34,731 bases of DNA from Heterotrichella gracilis (GCA_032358255.1 JAULBX010027717.1:1-34731), one strand, 5' to 3'. Shown: positions 13,993 through 26,100, counted from the first letter of the stretch. The notes: generated by a model not told the origin, from the sequence alone. Made by a program: numbers and translations.

Positions 13993-14064
13993 TTATTTGC
14001 TAAACGTTTCTACTTTTCTCTGTTATTAATGATATGCGTCGAATAGCGCTTGTTTTTTATCACC

Positions 14065-15872
14065 CTACTCTATCCTAACTTTTCCTTTAGCAATTACTTT
14101 TTTGTTTTCTGTAATCGAATAATAATAAATTCCGGGAGATAGATCTTTTGTCTGTATCAGGTTCTTATCATTGTTCACTTTTTGTTTGTGAACTTCCTGT
14201 CCTGCTATATTAACTAATATAAACTCTGCAGAAATGAGCGATCTTTTAACATTAAGTTCAAACTCCCCATGGTTTGGATTTGGGAAAATAATTATTCCTT
14301 CTGGGCTGTGATTGATAGATGAGATTCCGGTGCAGTCACTGACCGATTGTGTGATAACAGAGGTAAAGGTACAACCATTATTATCTGTTCCGGTCACACT
14401 ATAGGTAGTAGTCACGGTTGGTGTTACAAAAATGATCGGATTTGTTTGCCCGGTGGTCCATGTGCAATTAGTAACACCTAAAACTTTTAAAATAGCTGTA
14501 TTTCCGCTGCATAATAAGGAGTCAGAACTGTTCAGAGTAATGGTATTTTGAAAAAGACTAATATTCATTGTCTTTATGATTGGGGAACAAAAAACACCCT
14601 GACCCAAACTAAGTGTATAAGTCCCACTGGTACTGCCCGAAATGATTGAATTGGTGGAAGTAAATCCTGCTGGTCCGGACCATAATACCGGACCAATTCC
14701 AGAAGGTGCACTCACGGTAAATTGTGTTTCACAAGAACTATAATTAATCAAGGAATCTGATAATGAATACGTACTATCGTTGATCATTAGCTTGAGAGGT
14801 GCACACTGGGCATCAAAGTAAGCATATCCGATATGACCACCCGCATTACAATCCGATACGATCACTTCCATCGTAATTGTTTGGCCCAGATAAGGCGAAA
14901 GATCGATGCTATTAAGATTCCAGGGATTGTATATATTACCATAATTCACATTTGGAGTAAAAGTTGTACCGGTTAAAACATTATAATAGGTGTATGGCAC
15001 CGTATTGGTGCATTGTGTAGTTGGTGCTGAGAACGAATAATTCGGACAAGCAAATGTGGAGTTTAAGGAATTTTTTAAATTTATCTGGATAGCTCCTGCA
15101 TCACAGCAAGAATGGCCGGGAGCAAATACTGTGATAAATGCAAATTGAAAAAAGGAGTTTTGGGCTGTTACATAAAAAGATTTACTTAATCTCGCCATGG
15201 AATAATCACCGAACAAAGTATTATTTAATCGAAGAACTTTGTTTCCAAATAAACCGCCGGGTATTTGTGGGTTAACGGCAGTAGCTCCTGAAACTGTACC
15301 TGTGCCAAACACTGAAAAGATAGGATATTGAACACCAATTATAGGATCAACAAATCCACCGGGTGCGCTACAATCCACTATTTCAGACTTCTGAGGAGGC
15401 ATTGGACAACAACCTTCAAGGTTACAGGAAGATGGATTTAATAGACCTCCCGGATAATAACTCAACAAAGTGGATGTACTGCTAGCAGGTAACATTCCAT
15501 TATAACCCTCGTCTATTGTCCATCCTGTTACTAATGAGGTAGGTGTTATAGGTCCTGAAGTGGATATTTCAAAATCTTCATTCACACAATTAGCCGCAGC
15601 TAAAGGTCATTCGAATTCAAGGCATAGGTATTTAAATTAGTTACAGATGCTCGACGTATGCCATATTTGTTATCAATGAATTCTCTTTGAAGGCGAATTA
15701 ATTTTACTTTTAATTCAGCACCTAAAAAATCTTCTGAAATAGCCTGCTGTATGGCTGCCTTTTCATCGAAACCCTGAAGAGAGTCTGATGAAAAAAGATT
15801 TGGAACATAGGTTGCCTGAGAAAAAACAACTGTACTTAAACTTAATAAGATATATAAAAGAGTAGATTTCAT
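14065..15872 (-). pseudogene. Frameshifted type-A-sorted (T9SS) secreted protein
   Basis: Two adjacent frames make one gene. The first 90 codons (15872-15600) encode a signal peptide and a region with FDEKAA, LGAELKVKLIRLQREFIDNKYGI; the frame then hits TAG. The second frame (to 14065) resumes with CVNEDFE. The intact paralogue at 16048-19854 has the same order without a break (SELKIKMYRLKREYIDNKYG, then ACVNEDFE). A single missing base near 15595-15605 explains the break; it may be a true mutation or a sequencing error. The rest holds a Cys-rich region (NLEGCCPMPP), a repeat-like part, and at the C-terminus a type A secretion tail (IFPNPNHGEFELNV to the end), which directs export by the type IX system and anchoring at the cell surface. 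Confidence 0.75.
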
Positions 15873-15993
15873 TTTTAGAGATGGGTTTATTTAGATGTCT
15901 AACAAATCTAATAAATTTTCAATTCAAAATGGCCTTCTTTAATCATTAAAACCCACGCCTCACTAAGCCAAAACCTAGCGTAAGCAAATAAGC

Positions 15994-16028
15994 AAAAAAA
16001 AACCGACTCCTTTTAAGAGTCGGTTTTA
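15994..16028 (-). terminator. Terminator after the 1268-aa adhesin gene
   Basis: ACCGACTC (16002-16009) and GAGTCGGT (16017-16024) form a perfect 8-bp stem with a 7-base loop, lengthened by A/T runs. Reading the minus strand, eight T's follow the stem. Confidence 0.85.
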
Positions 16029-16047
16029 ATTTTTTTAGAATTAGCGA

Positions 16048-19000
16048 TTAGCGTAACAAGCTGATTTGACCTTTGTACTCATAATCTTTACCATCTTTTC
16101 CGGTGGCTTTGATCACATAGTAATAAGTTCCTTCAGCAGCTTCTTTGCCGGCCATATTTTTACCATCCCACTCAATATTACCAACATTGCTGGTTAACTC
16201 GTAAACTTTATGACCCCAACGATCAATGATCACTGCTGAAATTTCAGTTAAGTTAGAAGCTTTTACAAAATAAAGGTCATTCACGCCGTCACCATTTGGT
16301 GTAAACACGTTTGGAATAACTATGCTAGATGGAACATCGACCTTAATGATCTGAGTTTTTGACTCACTGCAACTTCCTTTTACAGCATATAATGTTACCG
16401 TGTAAGTACCCGGTTGATTATAAACAGTACTCAAATTTTGAACTGAGACTGTAGTTACTGAGCTTGTGCTATTACCAAAATTCCAATTTGAAGTAATATT
16501 CACTTTTCCTGTAAGGCTATCAGCCGATGAAGAAAGATTGGTAAAGTTAACGATTAATGGAGCATATCCGCTAGCAGGTTCAGTTGTAAAATTAGCGGTT
16601 AATGTACCATTGATCACTTCAATTTCGGTTAGATTAGCACATCCGCTATTAAGGTTAGTAACCAAAACAGAATATAAACCAACATCCGATACAAGTATTG
16701 ATTTTTGTGTGTTCGATCCAATAACTGCACCCGGAGGCGTTGTCCATTCATAGCTTAAGTTGGTACTTGGTACAGATTCTGCCACTAATGTTGCCACTGT
16801 ATTGTTACCACAATCCAGTATAACTTTTTTAATAGTTGCATCTAAATTCGGATAAATGATGTTATCAATGATAGTCGTCACTGTTTGAGAAGTACAACCA
16901 TTATTCAGGTCTTTCGCTGTCAAGGTATACTCACCAATAGTGCTGGCTAAATAAGTAGATGAATTAGATTGTGGTTCCTGAGGTGAAGGACCTTCCCATA
17001 AGAATCCAATTACCGGGTTACCGGTTGGGTAACCTGTAGTAGTTGGAATTCTGGTAGAACTTAAATTGGTTAAGGTGATCGTTCCTGTTTTACAACTAAT
17101 GGCATTGGTACCACCATTGCTGATACCGGCTTTAGGTGTATAAATGTTTTGGTTCATCGTTACTACCGAGTAATTAGTACAAGTACTGCTGTTATCGGTT
17201 ACTTCAACGGTATAAGCAGCAATTAAGGACGCGTTTGGTGAACTAAAGTTAGCTGAAACACGCACGGTATCACTTTGTAAGCTTCCAGGATTGCCTGGAA
17301 ACAACCAGGTATAAGATACGTTATCTGTTGTACTTTGTCCGGTTAACGTAACCTCAGGGACATTACAATCTAATACCTGTCTTGGCACTAAAGCACTTAC
17401 ATTCGGTGCAAAGGTATTCGACAGAACAGAAATTGGTGTTCTGGTTTCACAGAAACTCACATTGTCCTTTGTAATTACGGTCCAGGTACCCGGTACCACT
17501 ACAGAATAAGTAGAAGTACCACTTAAGATACCCGGAGGTGTAATCGTTGAAGTTGGAGGCCCTATTAAGGAATAACTCACAGCACCACCGGTTGGTACTT
17601 GTAAACTATTGGTAGCACTACCGTTGATGATCTGAATCACAGCGGTACTCTTAGTGTTACAACCCAAGGTGAAATTTTGCGGACTCACCACCTGATAGGT
17701 AGGGAAACCTTGATTAGAACTCACCGAAAAAGTTTTAGTTGTTTGACAGCCATTAATGTTGTTAATCACAACAAAGGTATGCTCACCTACTCCACCCGGT
17801 GTGTATGTTGCCGTATTAGATGTGGCAATATAGGTACCTCCTGTTGGACTGAAGAAGTATTGAGTCACATTTACAGAAGGAGTTGTGGAAGTTGTAATAT
17901 CTGTAAAAGTAGTTGAGGAACTACAAATAACAGACTGAATGGTTGGACTGATAGAAGAAAGCGGTAAAACCGTGTTTACTCCAATAGCAATAGTTTGTGT
18001 GATACCGCACATCGTTACCGGGTCAACAGCTTGTACTGTATAGTTACCAGGAATGGTCACGGTTACATCATTTGCTGTATTGGTTGTACTGGCACTTGCC
18101 CAGAAGTAATTTAAAGTACCGCCATTATAATTGTAGTTAGAGTTAGCTACGAGATTAACACTCGGGTATTCACAGGTAATACTATTTGAGTTAGTTACAT
18201 TCGTCACCGTAAATGTTGGATAAGGTGGAGATGGATTAACTGCCGCGGTGGCGGTTACCAAACAACCCAAAGGATCACTTGCCGTTACCGTTACCACAAA
18301 GGTGTTGGTGGTATTAGCGGCAATAGTATAATTTCCGGTTGTGCTGGAAGTATTTAATGAAAACGGTGCCGGAGACCAGATCAAACTGGATGGATTTAAA
18401 GCTGATCCTGAAGGAGTCACAGAAATAGCTGCCACTAAAGCGCCACAAGTAGCTTGCACTGCAGAGGCTGCTAATAAAGGTGCAGGGGTAATGGTACTAT
18501 TCACTATACGTTGAATCGGGGCACATGATCCGGCAGGAGACATATATAATGTGTACTGAGCGGACACATTGGTAATGATACACTGATTGCTATAAGAAGG
18601 TATGGAGTTATTAGCAGTTAAACCAGGTCCAGCCCATGAGTATGGCCCGAGTCCGTTGGCAGCACAAATGGTTGCCCCCGCAGCTCCGCAGGTAGGTACC
18701 GTTACATTTGTTCCGGCATCATAGGCGTTACCATTTCCATAAACCGTCATTGGTCCGCATTGGGCATCAAAATAAATGCAACCGAAGTGACCACCGGCAT
18801 TACAGTCAGATACGATAATGTCGATGGTGATGTTTTGACCAATATAGGCTGAAAGATCCATTGAATTTACATTCCAAGGGTGGTAGATGTTACCATAGTT
18901 CACACTTGGACTATAAGTTGTTCCTGATCCTACGTTATAATAAGTATAAGGTACTGTTCCGGTACAAGCTGAACTTGGAGCAGAAACGGAGAAACTTGGA

Positions 19001-19854
19001 CAAGGAATTACTGTGTTAGCAGTAGCATTGCTTAAGCGGATTTGAAATCCACCGGCATCACAACAAGAGTGGCCCGGAGCAAATACTGAAATGAAGGCAA
19101 ATTGAAACAAGGCGTTTTGAGCGGTAACAGCAAATGTTTTGGATAACTTCTCCATGCTGTAATCACCGGTTAACTCATCATTTAAACGTAATACTTTGGT
19201 ACCAAATAAACCACCTTGAATTTGAGGATTAGCTGCATTAGCACCGGAAACAGTACCGGTTCCAAACACAGAAAAAATCGGATATTGAGATCCAATATAA
19301 GTATCAATGTATCCACCCGGAGCACTGCAATCAATGATAGCAGAATTATTTGGAGGCATTGGGCAGCATCCTAATAAATTACACGAAGTAGCACCGCTTA
19401 AACCGTTAGGAAAATAAGTAGTTAATGAAGCAGGACTAGTTGAACTTACATAACCGTTATATCCTCCATTTACTGTCCAACCGGTAACTTGATTAGCAGT
19501 AGTAATGGCACCTGCCGTTGCTGCTTCAAAATCTTCGTTTACACAAGCCGGAACAGCTGCCGGACGGTTAGCATTTAAATAGTTATTGGTATTATACGCC
19601 GGTTTTTGACGCACAATGCCGTACTTATTATCAATGTACTCTCTTTTTAAGCGATACATTTTGATCTTTAACTCCGAACCAAGAAAGTTCTCATTGATGG
19701 CAGAAGCACGTGCCGCCGTCTCATCAAATCCTGCTAAGGAGTCTGGACTGAATTGTGTGTAATAAATTGGGTCGATCTGAAATTGCGCCAGAGATGGATT
19801 TAGAAAAGCCATCAGAGCTAAGACGATCAAGCTGAGTGTGTGTTTTATTTTCAT
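16048..19854 (-). CDS. Giant T9SS type-B-sorted adhesin-like protein
   Basis: A 1268-aa secreted protein. Signal peptide at 1-23 (ending LNPSLAQ). Residues 30-380 are a close relative of the broken neighbour downstream (FDETAARASAINENFLGSEL; CNLLGCCPMPP; SDCNAGGHFG). Residues about 460-1050 are a chain of Ig/PKD-like beta domains rich in Ser, Thr, Asn and Gly. A PKD-like domain (FTTEPASGYAPLIVNFTNLSS to the YNQPGTYTVTLYAVKGSC region) precedes the C-terminal 85 residues, VIPNVFTPNGDGVNDLYF with IIDRWGHKVYE, the gliding-motility-associated type B sorting domain. It should be exported by the type IX system and act at the surface in adhesion or gliding. Its central part is nearly repeated in the two paralogues upstream. 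Confidence 0.88.
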   Translation of the reverse strand: MKIKHTLSLIVLALMAFLNPSLAQFQIDPIYYTQFSPDSLAGFDETAARASAINENFLGSELKIKMYRLKREYIDNKYGIVRQKPAYNTNNYLNANRPAAVPACVNEDFEAATAGAITTANQVTGWTVNGGYNGYVSSTSPASLTTYFPNGLSGATSCNLLGCCPMPPNNSAIIDCSAPGGYIDTYIGSQYPIFSVFGTGTVSGANAANPQIQGGLFGTKVLRLNDELTGDYSMEKLSKTFAVTAQNALFQFAFISVFAPGHSCCDAGGFQIRLSNATANTVIPCPSFSVSAPSSACTGTVPYTYYNVGSGTTYSPSVNYGNIYHPWNVNSMDLSAYIGQNITIDIIVSDCNAGGHFGCIYFDAQCGPMTVYGNGNAYDAGTNVTVPTCGAAGATICAANGLGPYSWAGPGLTANNSIPSYSNQCIITNVSAQYTLYMSPAGSCAPIQRIVNSTITPAPLLAASAVQATCGALVAAISVTPSGSALNPSSLIWSPAPFSLNTSSTTGNYTIAANTTNTFVVTVTASDPLGCLVTATAAVNPSPPYPTFTVTNVTNSNSITCEYPSVNLVANSNYNYNGGTLNYFWASASTTNTANDVTVTIPGNYTVQAVDPVTMCGITQTIAIGVNTVLPLSSISPTIQSVICSSSTTFTDITTSTTPSVNVTQYFFSPTGGTYIATSNTATYTPGGVGEHTFVVINNINGCQTTKTFSVSSNQGFPTYQVVSPQNFTLGCNTKSTAVIQIINGSATNSLQVPTGGAVSYSLIGPPTSTITPPGILSGTSTYSVVVPGTWTVITKDNVSFCETRTPISVLSNTFAPNVSALVPRQVLDCNVPEVTLTGQSTTDNVSYTWLFPGNPGSLQSDTVRVSANFSSPNASLIAAYTVEVTDNSSTCTNYSVVTMNQNIYTPKAGISNGGTNAISCKTGTITLTNLSSTRIPTTTGYPTGNPVIGFLWEGPSPQEPQSNSSTYLASTIGEYTLTAKDLNNGCTSQTVTTIIDNIIYPNLDATIKKVILDCGNNTVATLVAESVPSTNLSYEWTTPPGAVIGSNTQKSILVSDVGLYSVLVTNLNSGCANLTEIEVINGTLTANFTTEPASGYAPLIVNFTNLSSSADSLTGKVNITSNWNFGNSTSSVTTVSVQNLSTVYNQPGTYTVTLYAVKGSCSESKTQIIKVDVPSSIVIPNVFTPNGDGVNDLYFVKASNLTEISAVIIDRWGHKVYELTSNVGNIEWDGKNMAGKEAAEGTYYYVIKATGKDGKDYEYKGQISLLR

Positions 19855-19966
19855 TGTTATGTGTTTTACTGTTTAATTTAAATTATATGCAATTAACGTA
19901 CCAAAATTTGTTAAATCGAAAGAAACTCTGTTTTTTTAGACTCTATACCGACAAATTTATACAATT

Positions 19967-22900
19967 TTACCTAAATAAACTAATGGTACCACTTTTGTCG
20001 AAGGTTTTTCCGTCTGCTCCCGTGGCTTTTAATTTGTAAAAATAAGATCCATCCGCTACTTCTTTTCCGGATTGATTGGTTCCATCCCAAGAAATATTGC
20101 CTTTAGAATTACTCAGACTATATACTTCATGTCCCCATCTGTCAATAATAACGATACTGATATCACTTAAACTGCTGGCTTTAATAAAAAAGACATCGTT
20201 CACATTATCACCATTTGGCGTAAAAACGTTTGGTATGATCAATTCGGATGGTGTTTCCACATATATTTTCATGGAAATAGTGTCTCTACAAGTTCCTTTG
20301 ATGGCATACAAGACTATTTCATAGGTTCCGGCTTGATTATAAACGGAGTTTACCAAAGTGGTATGAGAGGTAGTAGTACTGCTGGTGCCATTGGCAAAAT
20401 TCCAATACGACGAAATACCTAATTTACCATTGATGGTATCGCTGGAGGCAGATGTGTTGGTAAATTCAATATTCAATGGGGCAAATCCTTTTTCCTTATC
20501 CACTGCAAAAGATGCATTTAATTTTCCATTAACCACAGTCACAATTCCACTGGAGGCACAACCATTGACCGTATTCGTGGTCAATATTTTATAATCCCCT
20601 ATCAGGTTGGTGGTTAGAGTTGCTGTATTTTCTCCTGAAATGGTTGCTCCCGGAACTGCTATCCAGGTGTAAGCAAAGGCCGAAGTTTGGTTTGAAAATT
20701 CAGGGGTGATGGTTCTGCTGGTTGAACCACAATCTAAGGTAAAGATTGGTGCAATACTTGATTTATTGAGTATTGGATACACCCTGTTGTCGCCAATAGT
20801 GGTGGTAGTTTTAGAAGTACAGCCATTGTTTAAATCCTTGGCGGTTAAGGTATACTCACCTACCGTGGCTGCTAAATAGGTTGAACTCACTTGTCCTTGC
20901 TCTTGCGGTGATGGTCCATCCCACAAATACCCTACCACCGGTGCTCCAAATGGAAAAATACTGGTTGGAGGAATTCCGGTTGAACTGGAGTTGGTGAGCA
21001 TGATGGTGGCAGTCTTACAAGTTAATGAGGAAGTGCCGCCATTGGTGATCACTGCTTTTGGAGGGTAAATGTTTTGACTGATCGGGATGATAGAAAAACT
21101 TTTACAGGTACTGCTGTTATCGGTAATAGTAAGTGTGTAACTGGCTACGACTGAGTTATTGGGTGTAGCTGAATTTACAGACACTGAAATGGTATCTCCG
21201 CTGATATTACCCGGCGTGCCCGGAAATCCCCATGAATAATTCACGTTAGGGGTTTCACTTTGTCCTTGTAAGGTAATACGCGGAACATAACAATCCAGAA
21301 TTGTTCTGGGAACAATGGCACTGATGTTTGGCGCAAAGGTATTAGATAAAATAGAGATCGGGGTTCGTGTTTCACAAAAACTGACATTGTCTTTTGTGAT
21401 GACTGTCCACGTGCCGGGAACGGTAACCGTATAAACACTGTTTCCACTCAAACTGCCGCTTGGCACAACACTGGAAGTACTTGGTCCAATTAAGGTATAG
21501 GTAACAGCTCCGCCGGTTGGTATCTGTAAACTATTGGTTGCACTGGCGTTAATAATGGAAACAACTGCAAAACTTTTTGAATTACAACCTAAGGTATAGT
21601 TTTGTGGACTAACAACACCAAAGGTAGGAAAACCTTGATTTGAGCTTATTGTAAATGTTTTACAGGTGCTGCAACCATTATCATCGTTAATAGCACAATA
21701 CGTATATACGCCTACTCCACCCGGTAAATAAGAAAAATTAGAGGCAGTGGTGATGTAGGTACCTCCCTGAGGCGATAATACCTGTTGGGTAATATTTACG
21801 GTTGGATTGGCCTGAGCCGTAACAACACTTATGGAAGTTAAGGTACAGGTGATATTTTGTAATGTAGGACTAATAACGGATGTTGGTGCGGTAATATTAA
21901 TTCCTAAAGTAAACGTCTTAGTGGAAGTACAACCTGAGCTTGCATTTACGGCAATGATGGTCCAGTTACCAACTGAGGTATTGGTTAATTCAGCAACAGT
22001 GCCTGTTATTGGCGCTCCCATTCCATTAGTCCAGGTATAATTACTGGCAGCGTCCAGTGAGTTAATAACCACTGTTGGTTGGGCACAGGTAATAGTGTGT
22101 GTTAAATTGGAGGGACTTAAGGTAATGATAGCGGGATCAGGGATGGGATCTATTGAAAAACTGGTTGTTGTAGAACATCCTCCTGCGGCAGTAATGGTTG
22201 CAGTGTAATTACCGGGTAAAATACCTCCGGTAGCAATTGTTTGAGTGGGTGAATTAATTCCATTTGGTATACTTGCCCAGGTGACCGTGTAACCGGGGAC
22301 GGGACTAGTTGGAAAAAAGCTCAAGCCAAGATTAAAGGCGTTAACCGTACTTGTACAGGTCGTATTAGTAATGGTTGGAACAGATAAGGGCTGTGTAAAC
22401 ACACTAACCGTGGAAGCCGCCGTTTGAGTGACCGCTACGCTTGAATTATTTATCCCTATTACGTAAACGGTATAGGTGGTTGTGACCGTTGGTGTGACGA
22501 CAAAAGAACCGGTAGAATTGGTTAAATTTCCTGGATTTAAAGAATAAGTAGGATTGGTTAAACTACCTGAGTTGATAGCTACTACCGAACCGCTGCTACC
22601 GGCACAGATTTTGGAATTACTGGAAAGCAAAGAACAATTAGTGCTTCCGGTGCCTGCATATTGTGTAAAAATAATGTCTTGTTGAATGTTTGCAAAGTTG
22701 GTGATAAGCACCAAATAATATTCTCCGGCGACGCCTGTGGGTATATTCAAGGTTTCGGTGAAACTACCGGAATAACTACAATCAATGGTATTGGCAGCCG
22801 TTAAACTATTACAAATACCGGCTAAACTTGGGAATGGTCCCCAGCAAATAAAATCCACGTCTTGTCCCGGCCCCGGAGGCGTTACAATTTGACCTTGAAT

Positions 22901-23134
22901 CAGAATGTCCAGATTTCCGGAAGTACTGATCTGTAAATAATACCAGGCAGGATTTGGTGTAGAAAATAAACAACCATAATTGGGGCCGACTTGTGCTGCC
23001 GTCACACTTGTTGTGGCGGGAAAAGTAACTCCCGAAACACCGCTGGCACAAAAAGGGAGTGCTGTTTCGCAGGTAGTTTGAGATTGTACACTAAGTATGC
23101 TTAACATACTTAAAAGGAATACTATTTTTTTCAT
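19967..23134 (-). CDS. Giant T9SS type-B-sorted adhesin-like protein
   Basis: A 1055-aa secreted protein with a signal peptide (MKKIVFLLSMLSILSVQSQ). The N-terminal domain (20-165, CETALPFCASGVSG to IIFTQYAGTG) resembles the N-terminal jelly-roll-like module found at the front of many Bacteroidota adhesins. It is followed by several Ig-like domains, a PKD-like domain (APLNIEFTNTSAS) and the type B sorting domain (IPNVFTPNGDNVNDVFF, IDRWGHEVYSL). Residues from about 425 onward follow the 1268- and 1089-aa paralogues segment by segment, with TWTVITKDNVSFCETRTPIS present in all three. The gap to the upstream adhesin gene is 62 bases without a clear promoter, so an operon is likely. Confidence 0.88.
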   Translation of the reverse strand: MKKIVFLLSMLSILSVQSQTTCETALPFCASGVSGVTFPATTSVTAAQVGPNYGCLFSTPNPAWYYLQISTSGNLDILIQGQIVTPPGPGQDVDFICWGPFPSLAGICNSLTAANTIDCSYSGSFTETLNIPTGVAGEYYLVLITNFANIQQDIIFTQYAGTGSTNCSLLSSNSKICAGSSGSVVAINSGSLTNPTYSLNPGNLTNSTGSFVVTPTVTTTYTVYVIGINNSSVAVTQTAASTVSVFTQPLSVPTITNTTCTSTVNAFNLGLSFFPTSPVPGYTVTWASIPNGINSPTQTIATGGILPGNYTATITAAGGCSTTTSFSIDPIPDPAIITLSPSNLTHTITCAQPTVVINSLDAASNYTWTNGMGAPITGTVAELTNTSVGNWTIIAVNASSGCTSTKTFTLGINITAPTSVISPTLQNITCTLTSISVVTAQANPTVNITQQVLSPQGGTYITTASNFSYLPGGVGVYTYCAINDDNGCSTCKTFTISSNQGFPTFGVVSPQNYTLGCNSKSFAVVSIINASATNSLQIPTGGAVTYTLIGPSTSSVVPSGSLSGNSVYTVTVPGTWTVITKDNVSFCETRTPISILSNTFAPNISAIVPRTILDCYVPRITLQGQSETPNVNYSWGFPGTPGNISGDTISVSVNSATPNNSVVASYTLTITDNSSTCKSFSIIPISQNIYPPKAVITNGGTSSLTCKTATIMLTNSSSTGIPPTSIFPFGAPVVGYLWDGPSPQEQGQVSSTYLAATVGEYTLTAKDLNNGCTSKTTTTIGDNRVYPILNKSSIAPIFTLDCGSTSRTITPEFSNQTSAFAYTWIAVPGATISGENTATLTTNLIGDYKILTTNTVNGCASSGIVTVVNGKLNASFAVDKEKGFAPLNIEFTNTSASSDTINGKLGISSYWNFANGTSSTTTSHTTLVNSVYNQAGTYEIVLYAIKGTCRDTISMKIYVETPSELIIPNVFTPNGDNVNDVFFIKASSLSDISIVIIDRWGHEVYSLSNSKGNISWDGTNQSGKEVADGSYFYKLKATGADGKTFDKSGTISLFR

Positions 23135-23196
23135 AATGCTTGACTTACATTTGTTGCAACAAAGACCTTACCGTTTATTGTTAAAATTAAAATGAC

Positions 23197-26100
23197 TTAT
23201 CTTAATAAACTGATGGTGCCTTTTTGTTCAAATTCTTTTCGGTCGGTACCTTTGCCAATAAACACATAATAATACACGCCTTCCGCTGCATCTTTACCTG
23301 AAGGTGTTTTACCATCCCAGGATATATTTCCACTCGTGCTTTCTACCTGATACACCAAATTACCCCAGCGATCCACAATTTTAAAACTAATGCTTTCCAA
23401 ATTACTGGCCTTAATAAAAAATTCATCATTGGCATTGTCCCCATTTGGAGTGAATACATTTGGAATAATGACTTGTGAAGGAATATCAACGATAACGGTT
23501 TTCACCATGGTGTCAATACAACTTCCTTTTACGGCATACAAAGTGATTTGATAAGAGCCGGAAGCATTATACACAATGCTCGGAGAAAGATTGTTTGGAC
23601 CGGTGACAATGCTGGAGTCGTTTCCGAACTTCCAATACGATTTAATTCCACTGGCAGCCGCGGTTAAATTTGGATCACTTGATCGGGAATTGTTATAAAC
23701 CGTAACCGTTAGAGGGGCAAAACCTTTTGCCGGTTGAAGATCAAAGTCAGCTGTTAAACTGCCATTCACAACACTTAATTCGCCAATAGAGGCGCAACCA
23801 TTCTGATTATTTGTTACCAATACCCTATAGTTACCAATTTGATTAACTGAAAGGGTCGCTTGATCTTTGGCTGAAGTTTGTACACCTGGAGGAGCTGTCC
23901 AGCTGTAAGAATAACCTGTAGTAGTTCCACTTATAGTTGGATAAATTTCAGTTTCATCGCTACCACAATCTAAGGTGAAAGCCGGTGGAGCAATTGGTTT
24001 GTTGACGATAGGATACACTTTATTATCACTTATAACCGTAGTGGTTTTAGTAATACATCCGTTATTAAGGTCTTTTGCGTAAAGGGTATAAGTACCAACT
24101 GTTGCTGCAAGGTAAGTGGTACTTAATTGTTGCGGCTCTTGCGGACTCGGACCTTCCCACAAATACCCAATTACCGGTTGTTGAAATGGATAACCGGTGG
24201 AAGGAGGAATGGTGGTTGAACTTTGATTGGTTAAGGTGATGGTTAATACTTTGCAGGATAAAGCAGATACGCCTCCGTTAGTAACTGCTGCTTTTGGTGG
24301 ATAAATGTTTTGATTCATGGTGATCACCGAGAAACTCTGACAAGTACTGTTATTATCGGTTATGGCTAAAGTATAGTTGGCAATTAAGGAAGTAGTTGGG
24401 CTAGCAGAATTTATACTGACCGAAATGGTGTCGCCATTTATATTTCCGGGAGTACCTGGAAAACTCCAAACATAACTAACATTTGGAGTATTACTTTGTC
24501 CGAGAAGTGTTGTTCTTTGTACATTACAATCTAATACCTGACGAGGCACAAGGGCTGAGATATTAGGACTGAAGGTATTTGAAAGAATGGAGATCGGTGT
24601 TCTGGTTTCACAAAAACTCACATTGTCTTTCGTAATAACCGTCCAAGAGCCGGGAGTAGAAACCGTGTAATTGCTGACACTACTTAAAGTGCCGCCCGGT
24701 GTAATGCTGGATGTTGGTGGACCAATGAGTGTATAGGAAACTGCACCGCCGGTTGGAATCTGCAAACTGTTGGTGGCACTGGCATTGATGATGGAGACCA
24801 CCGCTGTACTTTTTGAGTTACAACCTAAAGTAAAACTTTGCGGGCTAACGACCTGAAAGGTTGGGAAACCTTGGTTTGAAGAAACCGAAAAGGTTTTTGA
24901 AGATCTGCAACCATTATCATCATTCACAATGTAATGTGTAAACTCCCCTACTCCGCCGGGTGAGTAAACAAAAGAATAAGAATTGGAGGAAAGCGTACCT
25001 CCTGTTGGTGCCACTATCAAATGAGTGACGTTAACCGTTGGATTAGCAATGGCCGTTACGTTGGTCACAGAAGTGAGATTGCAGGTAATATTCTGAAGTG
25101 TCGGACTTAATGTTGAAACCGGCGTGAAGGTGTTTTGAAAAATAGCAAAAGTTTGAGTAGAAGCACAATTTGAAACAGGATTCACGGCAATGATAGACCA
25201 GTTACCTACTAAGGTGGACGTAAAGATGACCGACTGTCCGGTAAAGGTGGCATTAAATGATGACCAGGTATAATTGTAGGCAGGGTTTAAGGCTGTGAGT
25301 GTGACGTCTGAAATACATGTGATCGTATGGCTGTTGCCACTTGGATTTAGCACAATGATTGCAGGATCGGGTGCTGCATTGATGGTGATATTTGTACTGG
25401 TGCTGCAACCATCGGCAGTGGTAATGGTAGCGCTATAAAAACCGGCACCAATATTACCTGAATACGTGGTTTGTGTTGGACTCAAGACTCCGTTAGGGAT
25501 TGGAGACCAGGTGACTGAATATTGAGGAGCAGGTCCCGCGCCGGTAAAACCTAAATTTAAATTAAAGGCGCTGTTTGAATTGGTGCAAGTGCTTTGTGTA
25601 GTAGTAGGTGCTGTAAATGGCTGCGAATTCACAGTAACAGTAGATACCGCGGTGATGGTTTGTACTGAATTTTGACTGTTTGTTCCGGTAATAAAGGTTG
25701 TATAGGTAGATGTAATGGTTGGAGAAACAACAAAGCTTCCCGTGGTATTGCTGGCGCCGCCCGGTTGCATTGAAAAAACAGGGTTAGCCAAAGCAGCAAA
25801 ATTAACAGGCACTATGGTTGCACTGGAACCTGAACAGATCGCATAATTTGGATTACAATTCGGATTACATGAAAGACTGGCGGTTCCTAAACTTTGAAAA
25901 CTCACCAAGGTGTTCACCCCACTGTAATTGGAAATACAAATAATAAATTGTTGGCAGGCGTTTACGGCCAGAGGTGGTTCAAAGTCTGCCGCATTTCCAC
26001 TAAAAGTAGCAATGGTACTTGGCGAACCTATTCCTGTTCCACCGCTGCAGGTACCATTCCAATTACAACGAATGGGTGCTAAGGTGTTATTAAAAATATC

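Noticed and set aside
15585..15605. Programmed -1 frameshifting in the type-A-sorted protein gene
   Set aside because: The bases at the join do not form an X XXY YYZ slippery site and no convincing downstream stimulatory structure was noticed, so an indel is simpler.
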